Assembly (NCBI GenBank): GCA_039105265.1
Contig: JAPFFF010000005.1
Span: forward strand, 1,969,501 to 2,033,500
From: Tritrichomonas musculus
Taxonomy: Eukaryota; Parabasalia; Tritrichomonadida; Tritrichomonadidae
Length of the DNA stretch: 64,000 nucleotides
Direction of reading: 5' to 3'
Shown one piece after another: positions 11,301 through 21,774 of this stretch (positions within the stretch are counted from its first letter, which is position 1; every line of letters begins with the position of its first letter). Both the position numbers and the translations under genes were made by a program. The notes under the pieces were generated by a model. That model worked only from the letters and a program-made list of their open reading frames with translations. It ran no database searches and was not told the origin of the DNA.

Positions 11301-12620
11301 TTATTCGCCTTTTGTGGCTTCAATAATCTGTTTAATAGCTTGATATAGGCAAGCAAAGATTGATACAACAGAAAAGAAGAGGTTTATTGAAGCAACAGCA
11401 ACTTTCCATTTTGGAGCTCCTTTTTGAATTTTCAAGAAGAAAATAACAGGAAATACAAATTCAATTGTTGGTGTTAAGAATCCACCAACGATATCAAAGA
11501 AGAAGATAACATCTTCAGATGAAGAAGCTAAAAATGCAGCAAGAAGCAACAAACTTCCACCAACCAAAACCCATTTTAGGTTAGTTGAAGGCTTATCTTT
11601 CCAGATTAAGTTAATAAAACTAATACGAGCAGCCCAAATAACGAGAGGAGAAGATACAATAAGAACAATAACAACACCGATAATTGTTACTTTTGTAAGC
11701 CAATTTGGATGTGGGTAGAATTCAAGTGAAGATCCTGCTCCAATTTTATCAAAGAGATCTAAGTATGAGAAAAGGCCGAAGCAATTGTAAAGAACAAAAG
11801 ATATTATTACTGTTATAGCGCAAAGTTGATGAGCGCGCTTTCTTGTACAATTATTTAAATGTTCGAGCGTTGAAAAAAGATTTAAATGACAATTGAATGC
11901 CATCGAATTAACACTAAGAGCAGATATAATGACTTGATATTTGCGGAAATTAAACACTGTGATCTCATGATCTGGATCAAAACCATAATCATTGATATCA
12001 CGAATCATCCAATATAGCGCATGAACAATAAGCATAATAATAAAGAAAGTTGAAATTGAGGCGAAACTTTCAAGTTTTGATATTGATCGAAAAATTGTTA
12101 AAGGGAATATGAAAAAGGCAGCGATTAAAAATGACCAAAAAGCATTTGATCCAATTATTGGGTTTGATGAATTAATTAAATGATTTAATAAGCGTCCATT
12201 CCATAAACAATATATTGTAACAGTACCAAATTGAACGAGAAAGATACTCAAATTTAGAATCCACATAAATTTGGTACCAAAGCAGCTTTTGAAAATACCA
12301 TAGTAATCATATGAATTTGAATACTGAGATGATTCAATTAAAAAATACATGGCCATATAAGCGACAAAAGCGAATATTACAGAGATAACTAGTTCCATTC
12401 CAATACCAGAAGTATAGCTATATGGAACCATCAATGTACCAGATCCAATTGACGTATTAAGTAAAATTTGGAAACATCCAAACATATTTGAATCTGATGG
12501 AACAGGTATTTTATAAACTAAATCGCTATCATCATTCATATTTGCGTCCGATGAAGTGTAATCAATCCTGTTGATTGTTCCATGATCTAGAATAGGCTGA
12601 GTTTCAAAATCACTATTCAT
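11301..12620 (-). CDS. Amino acid transporter, AAAP family
   Basis: A 439-residue integral membrane protein of the amino acid/auxin permease type (Pfam Aa_trans). It has a polar N-terminal tail of about 45 residues and then about eleven hydrophobic segments. The first carries the family hallmark GSGTLMVPYSY near residues 59-69. Members use ion gradients to move neutral or cationic amino acids across the plasma membrane or lysosome-like membranes; substrate and direction cannot be read from the sequence. Length is normal for the family and there are no interruptions. The bases before the ATG read CCATTCAA, similar to the initiator-like motif at other starts. Trichomonads are amino-acid auxotrophs with many such carriers. 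Confidence 0.9.
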   Translation of the reverse strand: MNSDFETQPILDHGTINRIDYTSSDANMNDDSDLVYKIPVPSDSNMFGCFQILLNTSIGSGTLMVPYSYTSGIGMELVISVIFAFVAYMAMYFLIESSQYSNSYDYYGIFKSCFGTKFMWILNLSIFLVQFGTVTIYCLWNGRLLNHLINSSNPIIGSNAFWSFLIAAFFIFPLTIFRSISKLESFASISTFFIIMLIVHALYWMIRDINDYGFDPDHEITVFNFRKYQVIISALSVNSMAFNCHLNLFSTLEHLNNCTRKRAHQLCAITVIISFVLYNCFGLFSYLDLFDKIGAGSSLEFYPHPNWLTKVTIIGVVIVLIVSSPLVIWAARISFINLIWKDKPSTNLKWVLVGGSLLLLAAFLASSSEDVIFFFDIVGGFLTPTIEFVFPVIFFLKIQKGAPKWKVAVASINLFFSVVSIFACLYQAIKQIIEATKGE

Positions 12621-13359
12621 TTGAATGGTATTTTTTTTTTTGAATAAATAAACTATGAGTTTTTTTTAATGATAAAAAAACAATATTACAATGGTTTTAA
12701 CAATAAATAATGCTTATTATTTTAAAACTTTAATGTAAAATTTTCAATTAATTTCATTCAATAAAAAAACGATAATAGAAATCTCTATGAAAAAGTTCAT
12801 GTTGTTATAAATTTGTATATATTGCAATACAAAAACAATTTGAAAACTCATTAAAAAATAAAGATAATATATTAATTTTGCCAATATTATAAATTATATT
12901 TTAATATATAATACATAAATTATAACTTTAATTTTATTTTTATTTAAATAAAAATAAGATATTGTAAAAATATATAGGTAAACGGTATTAATTTTTATTT
13001 CACTGCATATATGAAATTGGATCTTTTTAAATGATATTTTTAATTTATTTTCTGATTATAAATTAATTTTTAATTATATTTAATGATTTTGTATTTAAAA
13101 ATATCAATAATTTTTGGAAATAATCTTAAAGTAATCCTTTATTTGAAAAAGTTTAATTCTCAAAAAGTTTCACTTAAATTGATACTATAAAAAAATATAA
13201 ATATCATTAATATTTTTCTGAAAATCAACATTATTGGAGATATTTCTTAATATATATTATTTTTACATAATAATATATAGTGATAAACCATAAATAATTG
13301 AGTAATTCTAATTTTTTGCAAAAATTTTCTTTTTTTTTAAAAAAACGAATTTTTAATTT
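12621..13359. other. Intergenic between divergent genes
   Basis: An extremely AT-rich 739-bp spacer between two divergently transcribed genes, presumably holding both promoters. No specific motif beyond A/T runs was recognised. Confidence 0.5.
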
Positions 13360-15696
13360 ATGTTTGGCTCTGAAGGAGAAAGACTTCAAGAGCTACGGCA
13401 ACAGCAAGCACGACAGTATGCCGAACAATTAAGGCAGCAAATCGCTGCTAAAAATTCTCAGAAACCGAAATCTCCTTCCTTATATTCCACAACAACGTCT
13501 GACTCTTACACAAATCCTATTCAACAACCTCGAATCCAAAGATCAAATATAAACTCGTCTAATTCTTCGTCAGGTATTCACCATTCGTCATCAACAAATT
13601 CTACCGATCGTTTACCAAAAGTAACTCCAGATCCTCTTCCTAATCTTCAGCCAACAAGTGTTGCGCCACTTAATTTAACCATAACCTCCTTCCAGCCAGA
13701 TCCTACACCATCTTTACCAAGACAGCAATCATATTCGCTTTCATCTATAACTGATAAATCCACTTTTAATGAAAGAATGCGATCACTTGAATCAATTATT
13801 GACCAACAAAGATTAATTTTAATTAAATCTTCAGAGACAGCTTCAAGAATTTTTCAAACTCAATTTCCAACAATTGAAAATTCGCTAAATGAAATACAAA
13901 CTTCTGTTAATCGTTTTCTCAACACAGAGTTGAATCAAAAAATTATTCCTATAACTGATGCTTTTCAATCAAATCGTGAATTACTCGAAAATGAAAGTGC
14001 GAAAATCAAGTCAAATATCGAAGATATGCGCGAATCAACAACCGAAAATAGCTCATCCATTCAACAATTTAGTTCGAAATTCAATGATACTATCGAATCA
14101 ATAAAACATAGTAGTGCAGAAGTTAAAAACGATAACAATCGTTTATTAGATCAAACATATTTATCGCTTACAAAAGTATCTCAGATTGAAAATCGAGAAT
14201 CAGGAGTTACCGAAGGCGCATCTCGAAATGTTCATGATTTTGAAAAAATTGACAATGATATTTCATCATCTTTTTCAATGCTTCAACAAACGACAAATGA
14301 AATTATGAATACTGTTTCATCACAGATTGCGCATGAAATAAAAAATGAAAGCGATTCATTAGAACGCATATCAAGGTCTCTTTATTCACAAGTATCTGAA
14401 TTAAACCAAAATGTTGTAGATAATATAAACCGGATTCAAGCTTTAATCATTGAACTTACCTCTAATTTCAAAGAAAATGCTCAATCATTAACAAATTCTC
14501 TAGGTGACTCACTTAATATTATTCAAGACGAGCTTGATTCTAGTGTTAATGAAATTGACAATCAAGTTACTTCCCTTGTTGAGAATTCTGAAGAAATTTT
14601 TACTCATCTTCAAAATGAAACTGTATCAACCATACAGACTTTAAGAGACACAATTACACAAACAAGAAACATGATTGAACAAGCAATCGAAGAAGAAACC
14701 GCAGTTCAAAATAAAAACAAAAAAGAAATTGATTTAAAATTCGATAAATTTGATTTAGTTGTCAAGCGTGAAATGAGCGTTCAACTTCAACGTTTAAATG
14801 AAGTTGGTAGTGATACTATTAAAAAAGGCACAGCTGCTTTTGATGCCATGGTTCAAGATTCAAAAACTCATTTAATTGTCATGAAACAAAATACAGAGAA
14901 ATTGGACTGGACAGAATCTAAATTGAATGAGATTGAAAAATCTTTTACATCTGCATCGATGCAAGTTAATGAAAGTGTAAAAAGTTTGTCATCTAATTAC
15001 TCCGAATTAGCTCAAAAATTTGAAAAAACAAAAAGTTCAATAGAAGACGGTTTTCAAGAAATTGAAAACACTTTGGAAGCTCAGTCGCGCCAGAAACCTG
15101 TTTCATATGCAAGAAAAGAGGAGCTGATTGATTATGAAAAGAAGGCCAATGAGGCATATGAAAAGAAAATCAGTGAAATTGAGTCACAAATAGCAATGGC
15201 CTTGTCTAATCTTGCAGAAATATCAATAAGAAGAAGCGCCGAAACGAACAGGAGACCTGGTTCCGGAGTACAAAAAATTAAGTCGCTTGTTAATGATGGA
15301 GATATAAAACCTCAAAATAACAATAATAATGATAACACTAATGATGGTAATATTATTGAAGACAATGGCAATGATGATATTGATAATAACGATAATTATA
15401 ATGATGATAATTATAATAATGATGTTAATGATAATAATAGTAACAATAGCAATAATGATAATAATGGTGATAATAATAATGATAATAATGGTGATAATAA
15501 TGATGATAATGGTGATAATAATAATGATGATAATAATGATAATAATGGTGATAATAATAATAATGATGATAGCGATAATGATGATGATAATAGTGATAGT
15601 GATAATAATGATGATAATGATAGTGATAGTGATAATAATGATGATAATGCGGATAAAGATGAAAAAAATGATGGCAATAATAACGACAAAGATTAA
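13360..15696 (+). CDS. Coiled-coil protein with Asn/Asp-repeat tail
   Basis: A 778-residue protein in three parts. Residues 1-130 are Gln/Ser/Pro-rich and probably disordered, starting with a Glu/Gln/Arg helix. Residues about 135-620 are a long, mostly alpha-helical coiled-coil region rich in Ser, Asn, Glu and Ile. Residues about 650-778 are almost pure Asn/Asp with occasional Gly and Ser, encoded by GAT/AAT triplets in irregular runs (15315-15690). The middle part has the style of filament-forming or septin-associated proteins, but no known domain is seen. The simple-repeat tail is open in other frames on both strands, which are shadows. Function unknown; a structural or cytoskeletal role is only a guess. 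Confidence 0.85.
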   Translation: MFGSEGERLQELRQQQARQYAEQLRQQIAAKNSQKPKSPSLYSTTTSDSYTNPIQQPRIQRSNINSSNSSSGIHHSSSTNSTDRLPKVTPDPLPNLQPTSVAPLNLTITSFQPDPTPSLPRQQSYSLSSITDKSTFNERMRSLESIIDQQRLILIKSSETASRIFQTQFPTIENSLNEIQTSVNRFLNTELNQKIIPITDAFQSNRELLENESAKIKSNIEDMRESTTENSSSIQQFSSKFNDTIESIKHSSAEVKNDNNRLLDQTYLSLTKVSQIENRESGVTEGASRNVHDFEKIDNDISSSFSMLQQTTNEIMNTVSSQIAHEIKNESDSLERISRSLYSQVSELNQNVVDNINRIQALIIELTSNFKENAQSLTNSLGDSLNIIQDELDSSVNEIDNQVTSLVENSEEIFTHLQNETVSTIQTLRDTITQTRNMIEQAIEEETAVQNKNKKEIDLKFDKFDLVVKREMSVQLQRLNEVGSDTIKKGTAAFDAMVQDSKTHLIVMKQNTEKLDWTESKLNEIEKSFTSASMQVNESVKSLSSNYSELAQKFEKTKSSIEDGFQEIENTLEAQSRQKPVSYARKEELIDYEKKANEAYEKKISEIESQIAMALSNLAEISIRRSAETNRRPGSGVQKIKSLVNDGDIKPQNNNNNDNTNDGNIIEDNGNDDIDNNDNYNDDNYNNDVNDNNSNNSNNDNNGDNNNDNNGDNNDDNGDNNNDDNNDNNGDNNNNDDSDNDDDNSDSDNNDDNDSDSDNNDDNADKDEKNDGNNNDKD
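15315..15690 (+). repeat. GAT/AAT trinucleotide simple repeat (coding)
   Basis: About 375 bp made of interrupted GAT, AAT and GGT triplets in units such as GATAATAATGGTGATAAT, encoding the Asn/Asp tail of the preceding gene. The reading frame is kept throughout, as expected for triplet slippage under coding constraint. Length variation between strains is likely. Confidence 0.85.
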
Positions 15697-16056
15697 AATG
15701 CGAATAGGCTAATAAAAGCACTCAATAGACTTATGACTAACATGGAGCATTTTATTCTTTACAATGTTAATTTAACTGTAATAAATCAATGCTTTAGATA
15801 TATAATTCCTTGTCTTTTATGGAGGCAAGAGATTCATAATGATGCTTTTTTTGCATCAAACTTAAACGCATATATTCAAACGCATATGCGCCCAATATTT
15901 TGTTAATAAATTTTTAATCACTAGTATTACTCTATTTTATTTCAATGCTATTATCGTGTCATCATCAATGATATTTTATATATAAAATGTAATAAAAAAT
16001 TATTGATAAAAAACAAATTTAATAAAAAAGAAAATGAGTTAATAATATCAAATATG
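15697..16056. other. Intergenic between convergent genes
   Basis: A 360-bp 3'-3' spacer. It contains CGCATATGCGCCCAAT at about 15881-15896; the 12-mer TATGCGCCCAAT also occurs near 1447. The significance is unknown. No gene is seen. Confidence 0.45.
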
Positions 16057-17835
16057 TCAATCTCCATCTGACATCTGAGATGGTTCTGAGGAGTTGTTAA
16101 TAGATTCCTGAGGCTTTTCTGTATCATCATTTGATGGTTGTGAATTATCTTGAGCTCCTTCGCTTCCAGAACCTTCGTGCGGAAGATCAATGTCAAGATG
16201 ATGCATATTAACATATTCACTTGAACCAGCAAGTGGAGGGTATTTTTTGTCGAAACAAGCCTCATCACCTGCATAAACAATTTCTGTTCTAACTTTATGT
16301 AACCTGAGAAGAATGAAATATATAACAAGAGGCAAAATAATAATGATTAGAGAAATAACAAAAATTATCCATCCTCCGTCTTCAAAAATAAGGAAAACCA
16401 TTCCAGCAACTTGAACAATAACTGATAAAACCTCAAGAACTGGAAAGAAAGAAGCTTTGACAGTCAAGGCATCTGGTGTATACCCTCGTTTCTTTAGTCG
16501 AATTCTAAATATTATCTGTGAAACAATAATGCCAACCCATGCTAAAGTTCCGGTGAAACCAGATATTCCAAGTAGGTTTGCATATAAAGGAAGGCCTTTT
16601 TCACCCCAAACATGAAGTGATTCAGATAAGAATCCTAAGATGAAAACTGCCCAAATGAATAAAAGAGTAAATAAAGTTGCATTTTGTGGTGCATTAAATT
16701 TGTTAAGACGTGAAAGGAAACTTGGAGCCATTGCTTCAATTGAAAGACCATATAAGCATCTTACAGTTCCATATAGACCCGAGTTGGCACAACTGAATGC
16801 TGCAACAAGAGTAATAAATGTGAAAATTTTGGCTGCCCATCCAAGCCCGTATGAAGTAAGAGCATATGAAAATATGGATTCTTCAAGGTTTGCTTTTGAA
16901 TATGGTACAATAAAAATCAAGCAAAGTACAGGAATTAAATATATCAAAATAATTCTAATTGCAACACTTTTGCATGCATGGGGAACGTTAACTTCAGGAT
17001 TTTGCGTTTCTGCAGCTGAAAGGCCAACAATTTCGGAACCTTGGAAGTTAACAAGAGTTAATATCATATAAGTAACAATAACAAAGCCGCCATGTGGGAA
17101 GAGTTTATCCGTTAAACTTCCTTCTCCACTTGTTATGATTCTATTTCCAATGATTCCACCGCTGTCAAGGAATGGATGAATATTACTTCCAATCAAGCCA
17201 AAGAAAATTAATACTGCACAAACAACAAAGAATACAATGGCAAGAATTTTCATAATTGACATTATTGATTCAATGTAACCAAACCATTTAACATGGTACA
17301 AGTTAATCAATGTGAGGATGAAGAGACAAGCAATTCCCCAAACAAAGTCTGACCATGCTTTATTACTAAACGGAATAGTATAAAAATAGTTCATAAAGGT
17401 GGCAAATGCTAAACATTCAGATGGAACATAAACGACCCAATTGGCCCAAAAAGCCCATCCTATTGCTGCAGCTGCAAATTGACCAAGAAATTCTCTATTG
17501 TATGAAACAAATGATCCATGCCTTGGGATATTAACCAAAAGTTCTGCAAAAGATTGCATAACACCATATACAGCCATCCCTGCAATGAAATAAGCAATCA
17601 AAACTGCAACTGGTCCCATTTCTGAAAAGGTTAAACCAAGACCAAGAAAATAGCATGAACCAATAATACCGCCAAGGGAAATAAGAGATACATGCCAAGA
17701 TAAAATGCCTCTTTCAAGTGATTTTGTTTCAGTTTTGTGAAGTTTTTCTTTATCAACACTAGACATCATTTTGGTACTATCTTCTATATCATCAATTGGA
17801 CTTGAGTCAAAGCTAACTACAGCAGCAGTGTTCAT
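16057..17835 (-). CDS. Amino acid permease, APC superfamily
   Basis: A 592-residue protein with a hydrophilic N-terminal tail of about 42 residues, about twelve transmembrane segments, and a charged, Ser/Glu-rich C-terminal tail of about 70 residues. The first membrane segment has the AA-permease signature SLGGIIGSCYFLGLG (residues 53-67). It is followed by the conserved AELLVNIPRHGSF region, as in fungal and bacterial amino-acid/H+ symporters of the AAT/YAT type (PF00324). It should import amino acids at the plasma membrane; specificity is unknown. The length matches fungal permeases. It is a different superfamily branch from the AAAP transporter at 11.3-12.6 kb, so the two are not tandem duplicates. 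Confidence 0.92.
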   Translation of the reverse strand: MNTAAVVSFDSSPIDDIEDSTKMMSSVDKEKLHKTETKSLERGILSWHVSLISLGGIIGSCYFLGLGLTFSEMGPVAVLIAYFIAGMAVYGVMQSFAELLVNIPRHGSFVSYNREFLGQFAAAAIGWAFWANWVVYVPSECLAFATFMNYFYTIPFSNKAWSDFVWGIACLFILTLINLYHVKWFGYIESIMSIMKILAIVFFVVCAVLIFFGLIGSNIHPFLDSGGIIGNRIITSGEGSLTDKLFPHGGFVIVTYMILTLVNFQGSEIVGLSAAETQNPEVNVPHACKSVAIRIILIYLIPVLCLIFIVPYSKANLEESIFSYALTSYGLGWAAKIFTFITLVAAFSCANSGLYGTVRCLYGLSIEAMAPSFLSRLNKFNAPQNATLFTLLFIWAVFILGFLSESLHVWGEKGLPLYANLLGISGFTGTLAWVGIIVSQIIFRIRLKKRGYTPDALTVKASFFPVLEVLSVIVQVAGMVFLIFEDGGWIIFVISLIIIILPLVIYFILLRLHKVRTEIVYAGDEACFDKKYPPLAGSSEYVNMHHLDIDLPHEGSGSEGAQDNSQPSNDDTEKPQESINNSSEPSQMSDGD

Positions 17836-20076
17836 TGTATTTTGATATTAACTTCCGATGAGGTAGATATCATCTCACTTATCTCTTATCAAATTTTTTT
17901 CAAAAAAAAGATATTTCTGAAGAATTGATAGATCCACGTTTAAATAAACACATTGAAAAAAAGATATTTCTGAACAAGGCTGTCCAAACAGATAATTAAA
18001 TAATTAAAAGAATCAGCTATATTTCATGGAATAAAATGTCATTTTTATAATAATAAATTGGTGGCCATTCAGATTGTTCAAATTTTAAATTTCCACAGAA
18101 TTATTTCATTATCAAAGTTGGATTGATTCAAAATTTGTGTGATGTTTTGCTCTTATTGAAATTTCAATATAAATTTTATAAAATTGTTTCTGAAAATTTC
18201 ATTATATAAATAGGCTGTTTTCATTTTTACAAATTCTTATTTTCATCAAGATCGATTTCATTCTATGGCCTTTGGATATCACTTAATCAAAACTGACCAA
18301 AAACTTATCTTTAGAAATAATCGTTAAGAATATATACTTTATATCTCAACATGAAACAATTCTAAATAATTTATATAATAGATAATTCATTGATATTTCT
18401 ATATATATTATTATTTAATTATAAAACAACAGTATATATTTCAATAGTTCAAAGATATATGTGATATATATTTGATTATTTGAAATTGAATTAATCCGTT
18501 TTATAAAAAAAATTGAATAGATTATCTTCAACTAAATATCGAATCAAAAAATTGATATAACTGTGAAGTTAATTTTTACTATCACAAATAAAATGCATAA
18601 TTCTTTTTAAAATTATATATATAAACATATTTTTTATCCAATTAATATTAAATTAATTTTTTCACACTAAATTGATTGATAAATTGAAATCTGAGTGGTT
18701 ATTCAAGATGAAATGATGTAAAATGTAAATATCAAAAATCGCACAAGCTATATATTTTTGAAAATATATGCATATAAAAGCCTCATTATCATTTATAAAA
18801 AGATTAAAATATAAATATTTCAACTTTTGATTTAATTAATGAAATCATGATTTAATTATTTACATTTAAAGAAAAATTAAATATATGAGTGGATGAGTAT
18901 CTCAAAAAAATAATTATTTCGATTCACAAAAAGTTATATTAGTTAACGTTTTTTTACATCATTCAAAAATTTGCTAATTTATCCATTTTTATTTTTCAAA
19001 TTTGCGAATTTATCTAAATTTTGAATGCATTTATGAACATTAAATAAAATCAAGTCATTTACCATATCTTAAAAATAATTTAGAATTTCGATGAGAAGAT
19101 GAAAAAATTGAATGTAGAAAATCAATAGAAACTATTTATAACATTTTAAAACCAAATCATCGCTAATATTTTTTATAAATAATTCCAAGTTCAAAAAAAA
19201 AAAAGTTAAATAACAAAGCTTTAATAAAATATAATGCATTCAAAGAGTTACCAAAATTTTGTCTAATAAATTAATGTGAAAGACCAAAAATTTTATAAAT
19301 TTCTTTTTAGGTTTCTTCATTGATTATACTTTTTTTTTCAGATGTTGGTTTTTTCAATATTCAATAGAATACATCTGAAAAAAAAGTAATTTGCAGTTTC
19401 ATATAAATATTTTTCATCGTTTCTTTCTAAAAAATTTAATATAAATTGATTGTGACTTTCTAAACTATAATATATATGTGTATATATATGCATTCTATAA
19501 TGTGTTTTGGCCATCAAACTGAACTTATACCTAATCAAATTGAAATAGGTTGAAGCACACAAGAGTATATATTTTAACATATTATATGATATCTTTCAAT
19601 TATATAATTAAATTGGTTTTTAATGAATGAATGTTTAAGTGTTTAACAAATATTTAATAATTAATTGAAAAAAAAAATACATTTTTCAATCATTTTCAAA
19701 AAAAAAAAGTATCAACTAAAGCCTTTTTCGTTCAAAAAAATCAAATCCGAATAATTATTATAGGTGAAATATCAATTTAATAAAAAATAATTTGTGAAAA
19801 CTCATTGAATAACTCTTTCAGAAATGCCAAAAATTTGAAAATGATTGAAAAATTGTTTACAATTTTTTCAAATGAGTTTTTTTGAAAATTGATATCAAAA
19901 AAGTCACTTTTTAACATAAGACTCGATTATCAGTTTTAAAATATGATATTGAGAATATCTAATATGATATCATATATCGAGAATCCTCGATCTCTGAAAC
20001 CGATATAATCATCAGGAAAAATACCTTTTATAATTTCTTTCTTGATCTTTAACTGTGCCAACATTGACATTGAATA

Positions 20077-20131
20077 TTGAAACAATTCTACAATATGATT
20101 GAATATTGACATTGAAACAATTCTACAATAT
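20077..20131. repeat. Short tandem duplication, 35-bp period
   Basis: The 20-mer TTGAAACAATTCTACAATAT occurs at 20077-20096 and again at 20112-20131. The bases around it are also largely repeated, giving a small tandem duplication of period 35. Confidence 0.8.
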
Positions 20132-20227
20132 AATCGTCTTATTCATATATGGTATAAGGTTTTGGCTGAAGTAATGCTTTCTGATCAAGAGTCATTATAA
20201 AAAAGAGATATCAATTCCTCTAGTAAA

Positions 20228-20269
20228 CGGCTCTTTTAATTCAAAAACTTTACGGGATTAAAAGAGACG
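20228..20269. repeat. Hairpin, 13-bp arms
   Basis: CGGCTCTTTTAAT at 20228-20240 pairs with ATTAAAAGAGACG at 20257-20269 with one mismatch around a 16-base loop. It could be an RNA stem or the remains of a foldback element; its role is unknown. Confidence 0.55.
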
Positions 20270-20364
20270 CTCTTTTTATTCATTGTTTATCATTTTAACA
20301 TTTTTTTTTAAAAGCATTTTTATTTCAATACGTTCAATTCACTGTTAATCGCTTATTGCAGATG

Positions 20365-20598
20365 TCAACCGCTTTTTTCGGTATCTTTAATGGTATGCGT
20401 TTGGCTTGGAGTCATAAACGGTCGTAAAAAAGACTGGGCCGCCCAGTCTTGACTGTACCTATTGTTATTAGTAACTATAACAAAAACATACCTTGTTCCA
20501 CTTTCAGATGTCCACCTTTTTGCCCTGCTATAAAAGAATAGCGATCTGACTAAATCTTCATGTATTGTCCTAAAACAGCACCTTATGAGAATATATAA
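20365..20598 (-). pseudogene. Gene relic of unknown family
   Basis: The GC-richest part of the desert is open on the minus strand for 77 codons without a start codon. It has protein-like composition, including LFFYSRAKRWTSESGTRY and SQDWAAQSFLRPF. Coding-like traces may continue past its stop towards 20.2 kb in other frames. It has no ATG and no recognised domain, so it is probably a fragment of an old gene or transposon. A perfect 10-bp-arm palindrome (AGACTGGGC/GCCCAGTCT) lies inside it at 20430-20450. Confidence 0.35.
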
Positions 20599-21767
20599 TT
20601 AGAAAATATTCACGAGGCAAAGAATTATAAATATATTGGAAATTTAATTAGAATGGTAAACAAAAATCAATATTTTTTAATGAAAGTATATTATAAACAT
20701 TTTCACAAAAATATGGTTACTTTTTCCAAATCAAATTTGATTTCTACATAATCATATAGGACTTTTCCATCATCATATTGGATTTTTCTGTAATTATATT
20801 GAACTATTCCTTTATCACGTTGATTTTTTTCGGAAATAATCCCAAAAAAATGTACTGAAATTTGTCAATTTAAATATTTTTTTTTTTTTATTTAGAAATA
20901 GTAATTTTTGAACAATATTATCAATATATTTTATAATGCTATTGAGTGAAATATTTTTTATTTCAAGAAAAACTATAAATAATTTTTTTTTTTTTCAAAT
21001 TTCATATTCAAAGTATTTTTTGAAACAATATCAATTTTCAATAAAATAGTAAATTTTTTAATTATTCAATTTTTTATATTTTATTTCATATTTTCCTACA
21101 ATCAATCTAAAAGTAAAATAAAAACTTTTTATTAAATAAGATTTAAATTTATTTTTTTCATTATTATCTAGAAGAAAAAAGATATATGTTAAAATAACAA
21201 AAATAAAAATGGCTTATAAGTCATTATTTAATTTTCCCATCATATAAATAGTGATAATTCTAATATAAATATATTTAATTACCCACAAGTACATCTAATT
21301 TACGTTTTTAATTATAAAATTATGAATAGTAAAAAAAGGTATTTATTTATAATTTATGATTTATTTGCTGTTATTTAGTGTGGAAATACTACATTTTTCA
21401 TGATAATTGTATAAACTTTTAAATTTTTATTGACTGGCAATTGACGTGATATCTTTTTCAATGATTACCGTTTTTTTCTCATATTTACTGTTAATTTTTT
21501 CTAACAAATTTTCAATCTAATCTTCCTAAAAATTGAATGAATTGATAAAATCAGTAATTGAAGGTATATAAATATGATTAAAAATTTATATTTTTATTAA
21601 ATGAAAAACAATTTTTTTGCAATTTTTCGATTATCATATCATTTATTTTTTTTTTTTCAAAACTCAATTCAAAATTTAATCGCAATCAAACGTGCTAATT
21701 TATTACGATTATTATTTGAATGATTTATTTTTTTATCTCAACATTCAATTAAATAAAAATCTTAAGA

Positions 21768-21774
21768 TCATTTA
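21768..21774 (+). promoter_or_regulatory. Initiator-like TCATTTA before ATG
   Basis: TCATTTA sits directly before the ATG at 21775. Trichomonad genes commonly use an initiator with consensus TCA(+1)YTW just upstream of the start codon, so this fits a very short 5' leader. It is assigned by resemblance only. Confidence 0.4.

Larger units (their letters stand above)
17836..21774. other. 3.9-kb gene desert
   Basis: A long AT-rich stretch with no intact gene. Features seen are: two copies of AAAAAAAGATATTTCTGAA at about 17905 and 17955; a 35-bp-period duplication at about 20073-20131; a GC-richer islet at 20160-20600 with an uninterrupted minus-strand frame and a 13-bp hairpin at 20228-20269; and many homopolymer A/T runs. 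A minus-strand frame at 19338-19580 has no coding character. Confidence 0.55.

Noticed and set aside
15329-15721. Long frames in other registers and on the minus strand over the Asn/Asp tail (Met/Ile, Leu/Ser and Tyr/His repeats)
   Set aside because: They are shadows of the GAT/AAT simple repeat; only the frame continuous with the 778-residue gene has non-repetitive coding sequence.
1440-15896. 12-mer TATGCGCCCAAT shared by two spacers (about 1447 and 15886)
   Set aside because: Two occurrences with no further flanking similarity are not enough to call a repeat or regulatory site.
16640-17071. 143-codon plus-strand frame inside the APC permease gene
   Set aside because: Antisense shadow of a well-supported membrane-transporter gene.
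19338-19580. 80-codon minus-strand frame in the desert
   Set aside because: Composition matches AT-rich spacer DNA, with no conserved-looking segment and no promoter context.
20430-20450. Perfect palindrome AGACTGGGCCGCCCAGTCT as an operator or transposon end
   Set aside because: It lies within an open coding-like frame and has no second copy in the window, so it may be coincidental; kept only as part of the islet finding.
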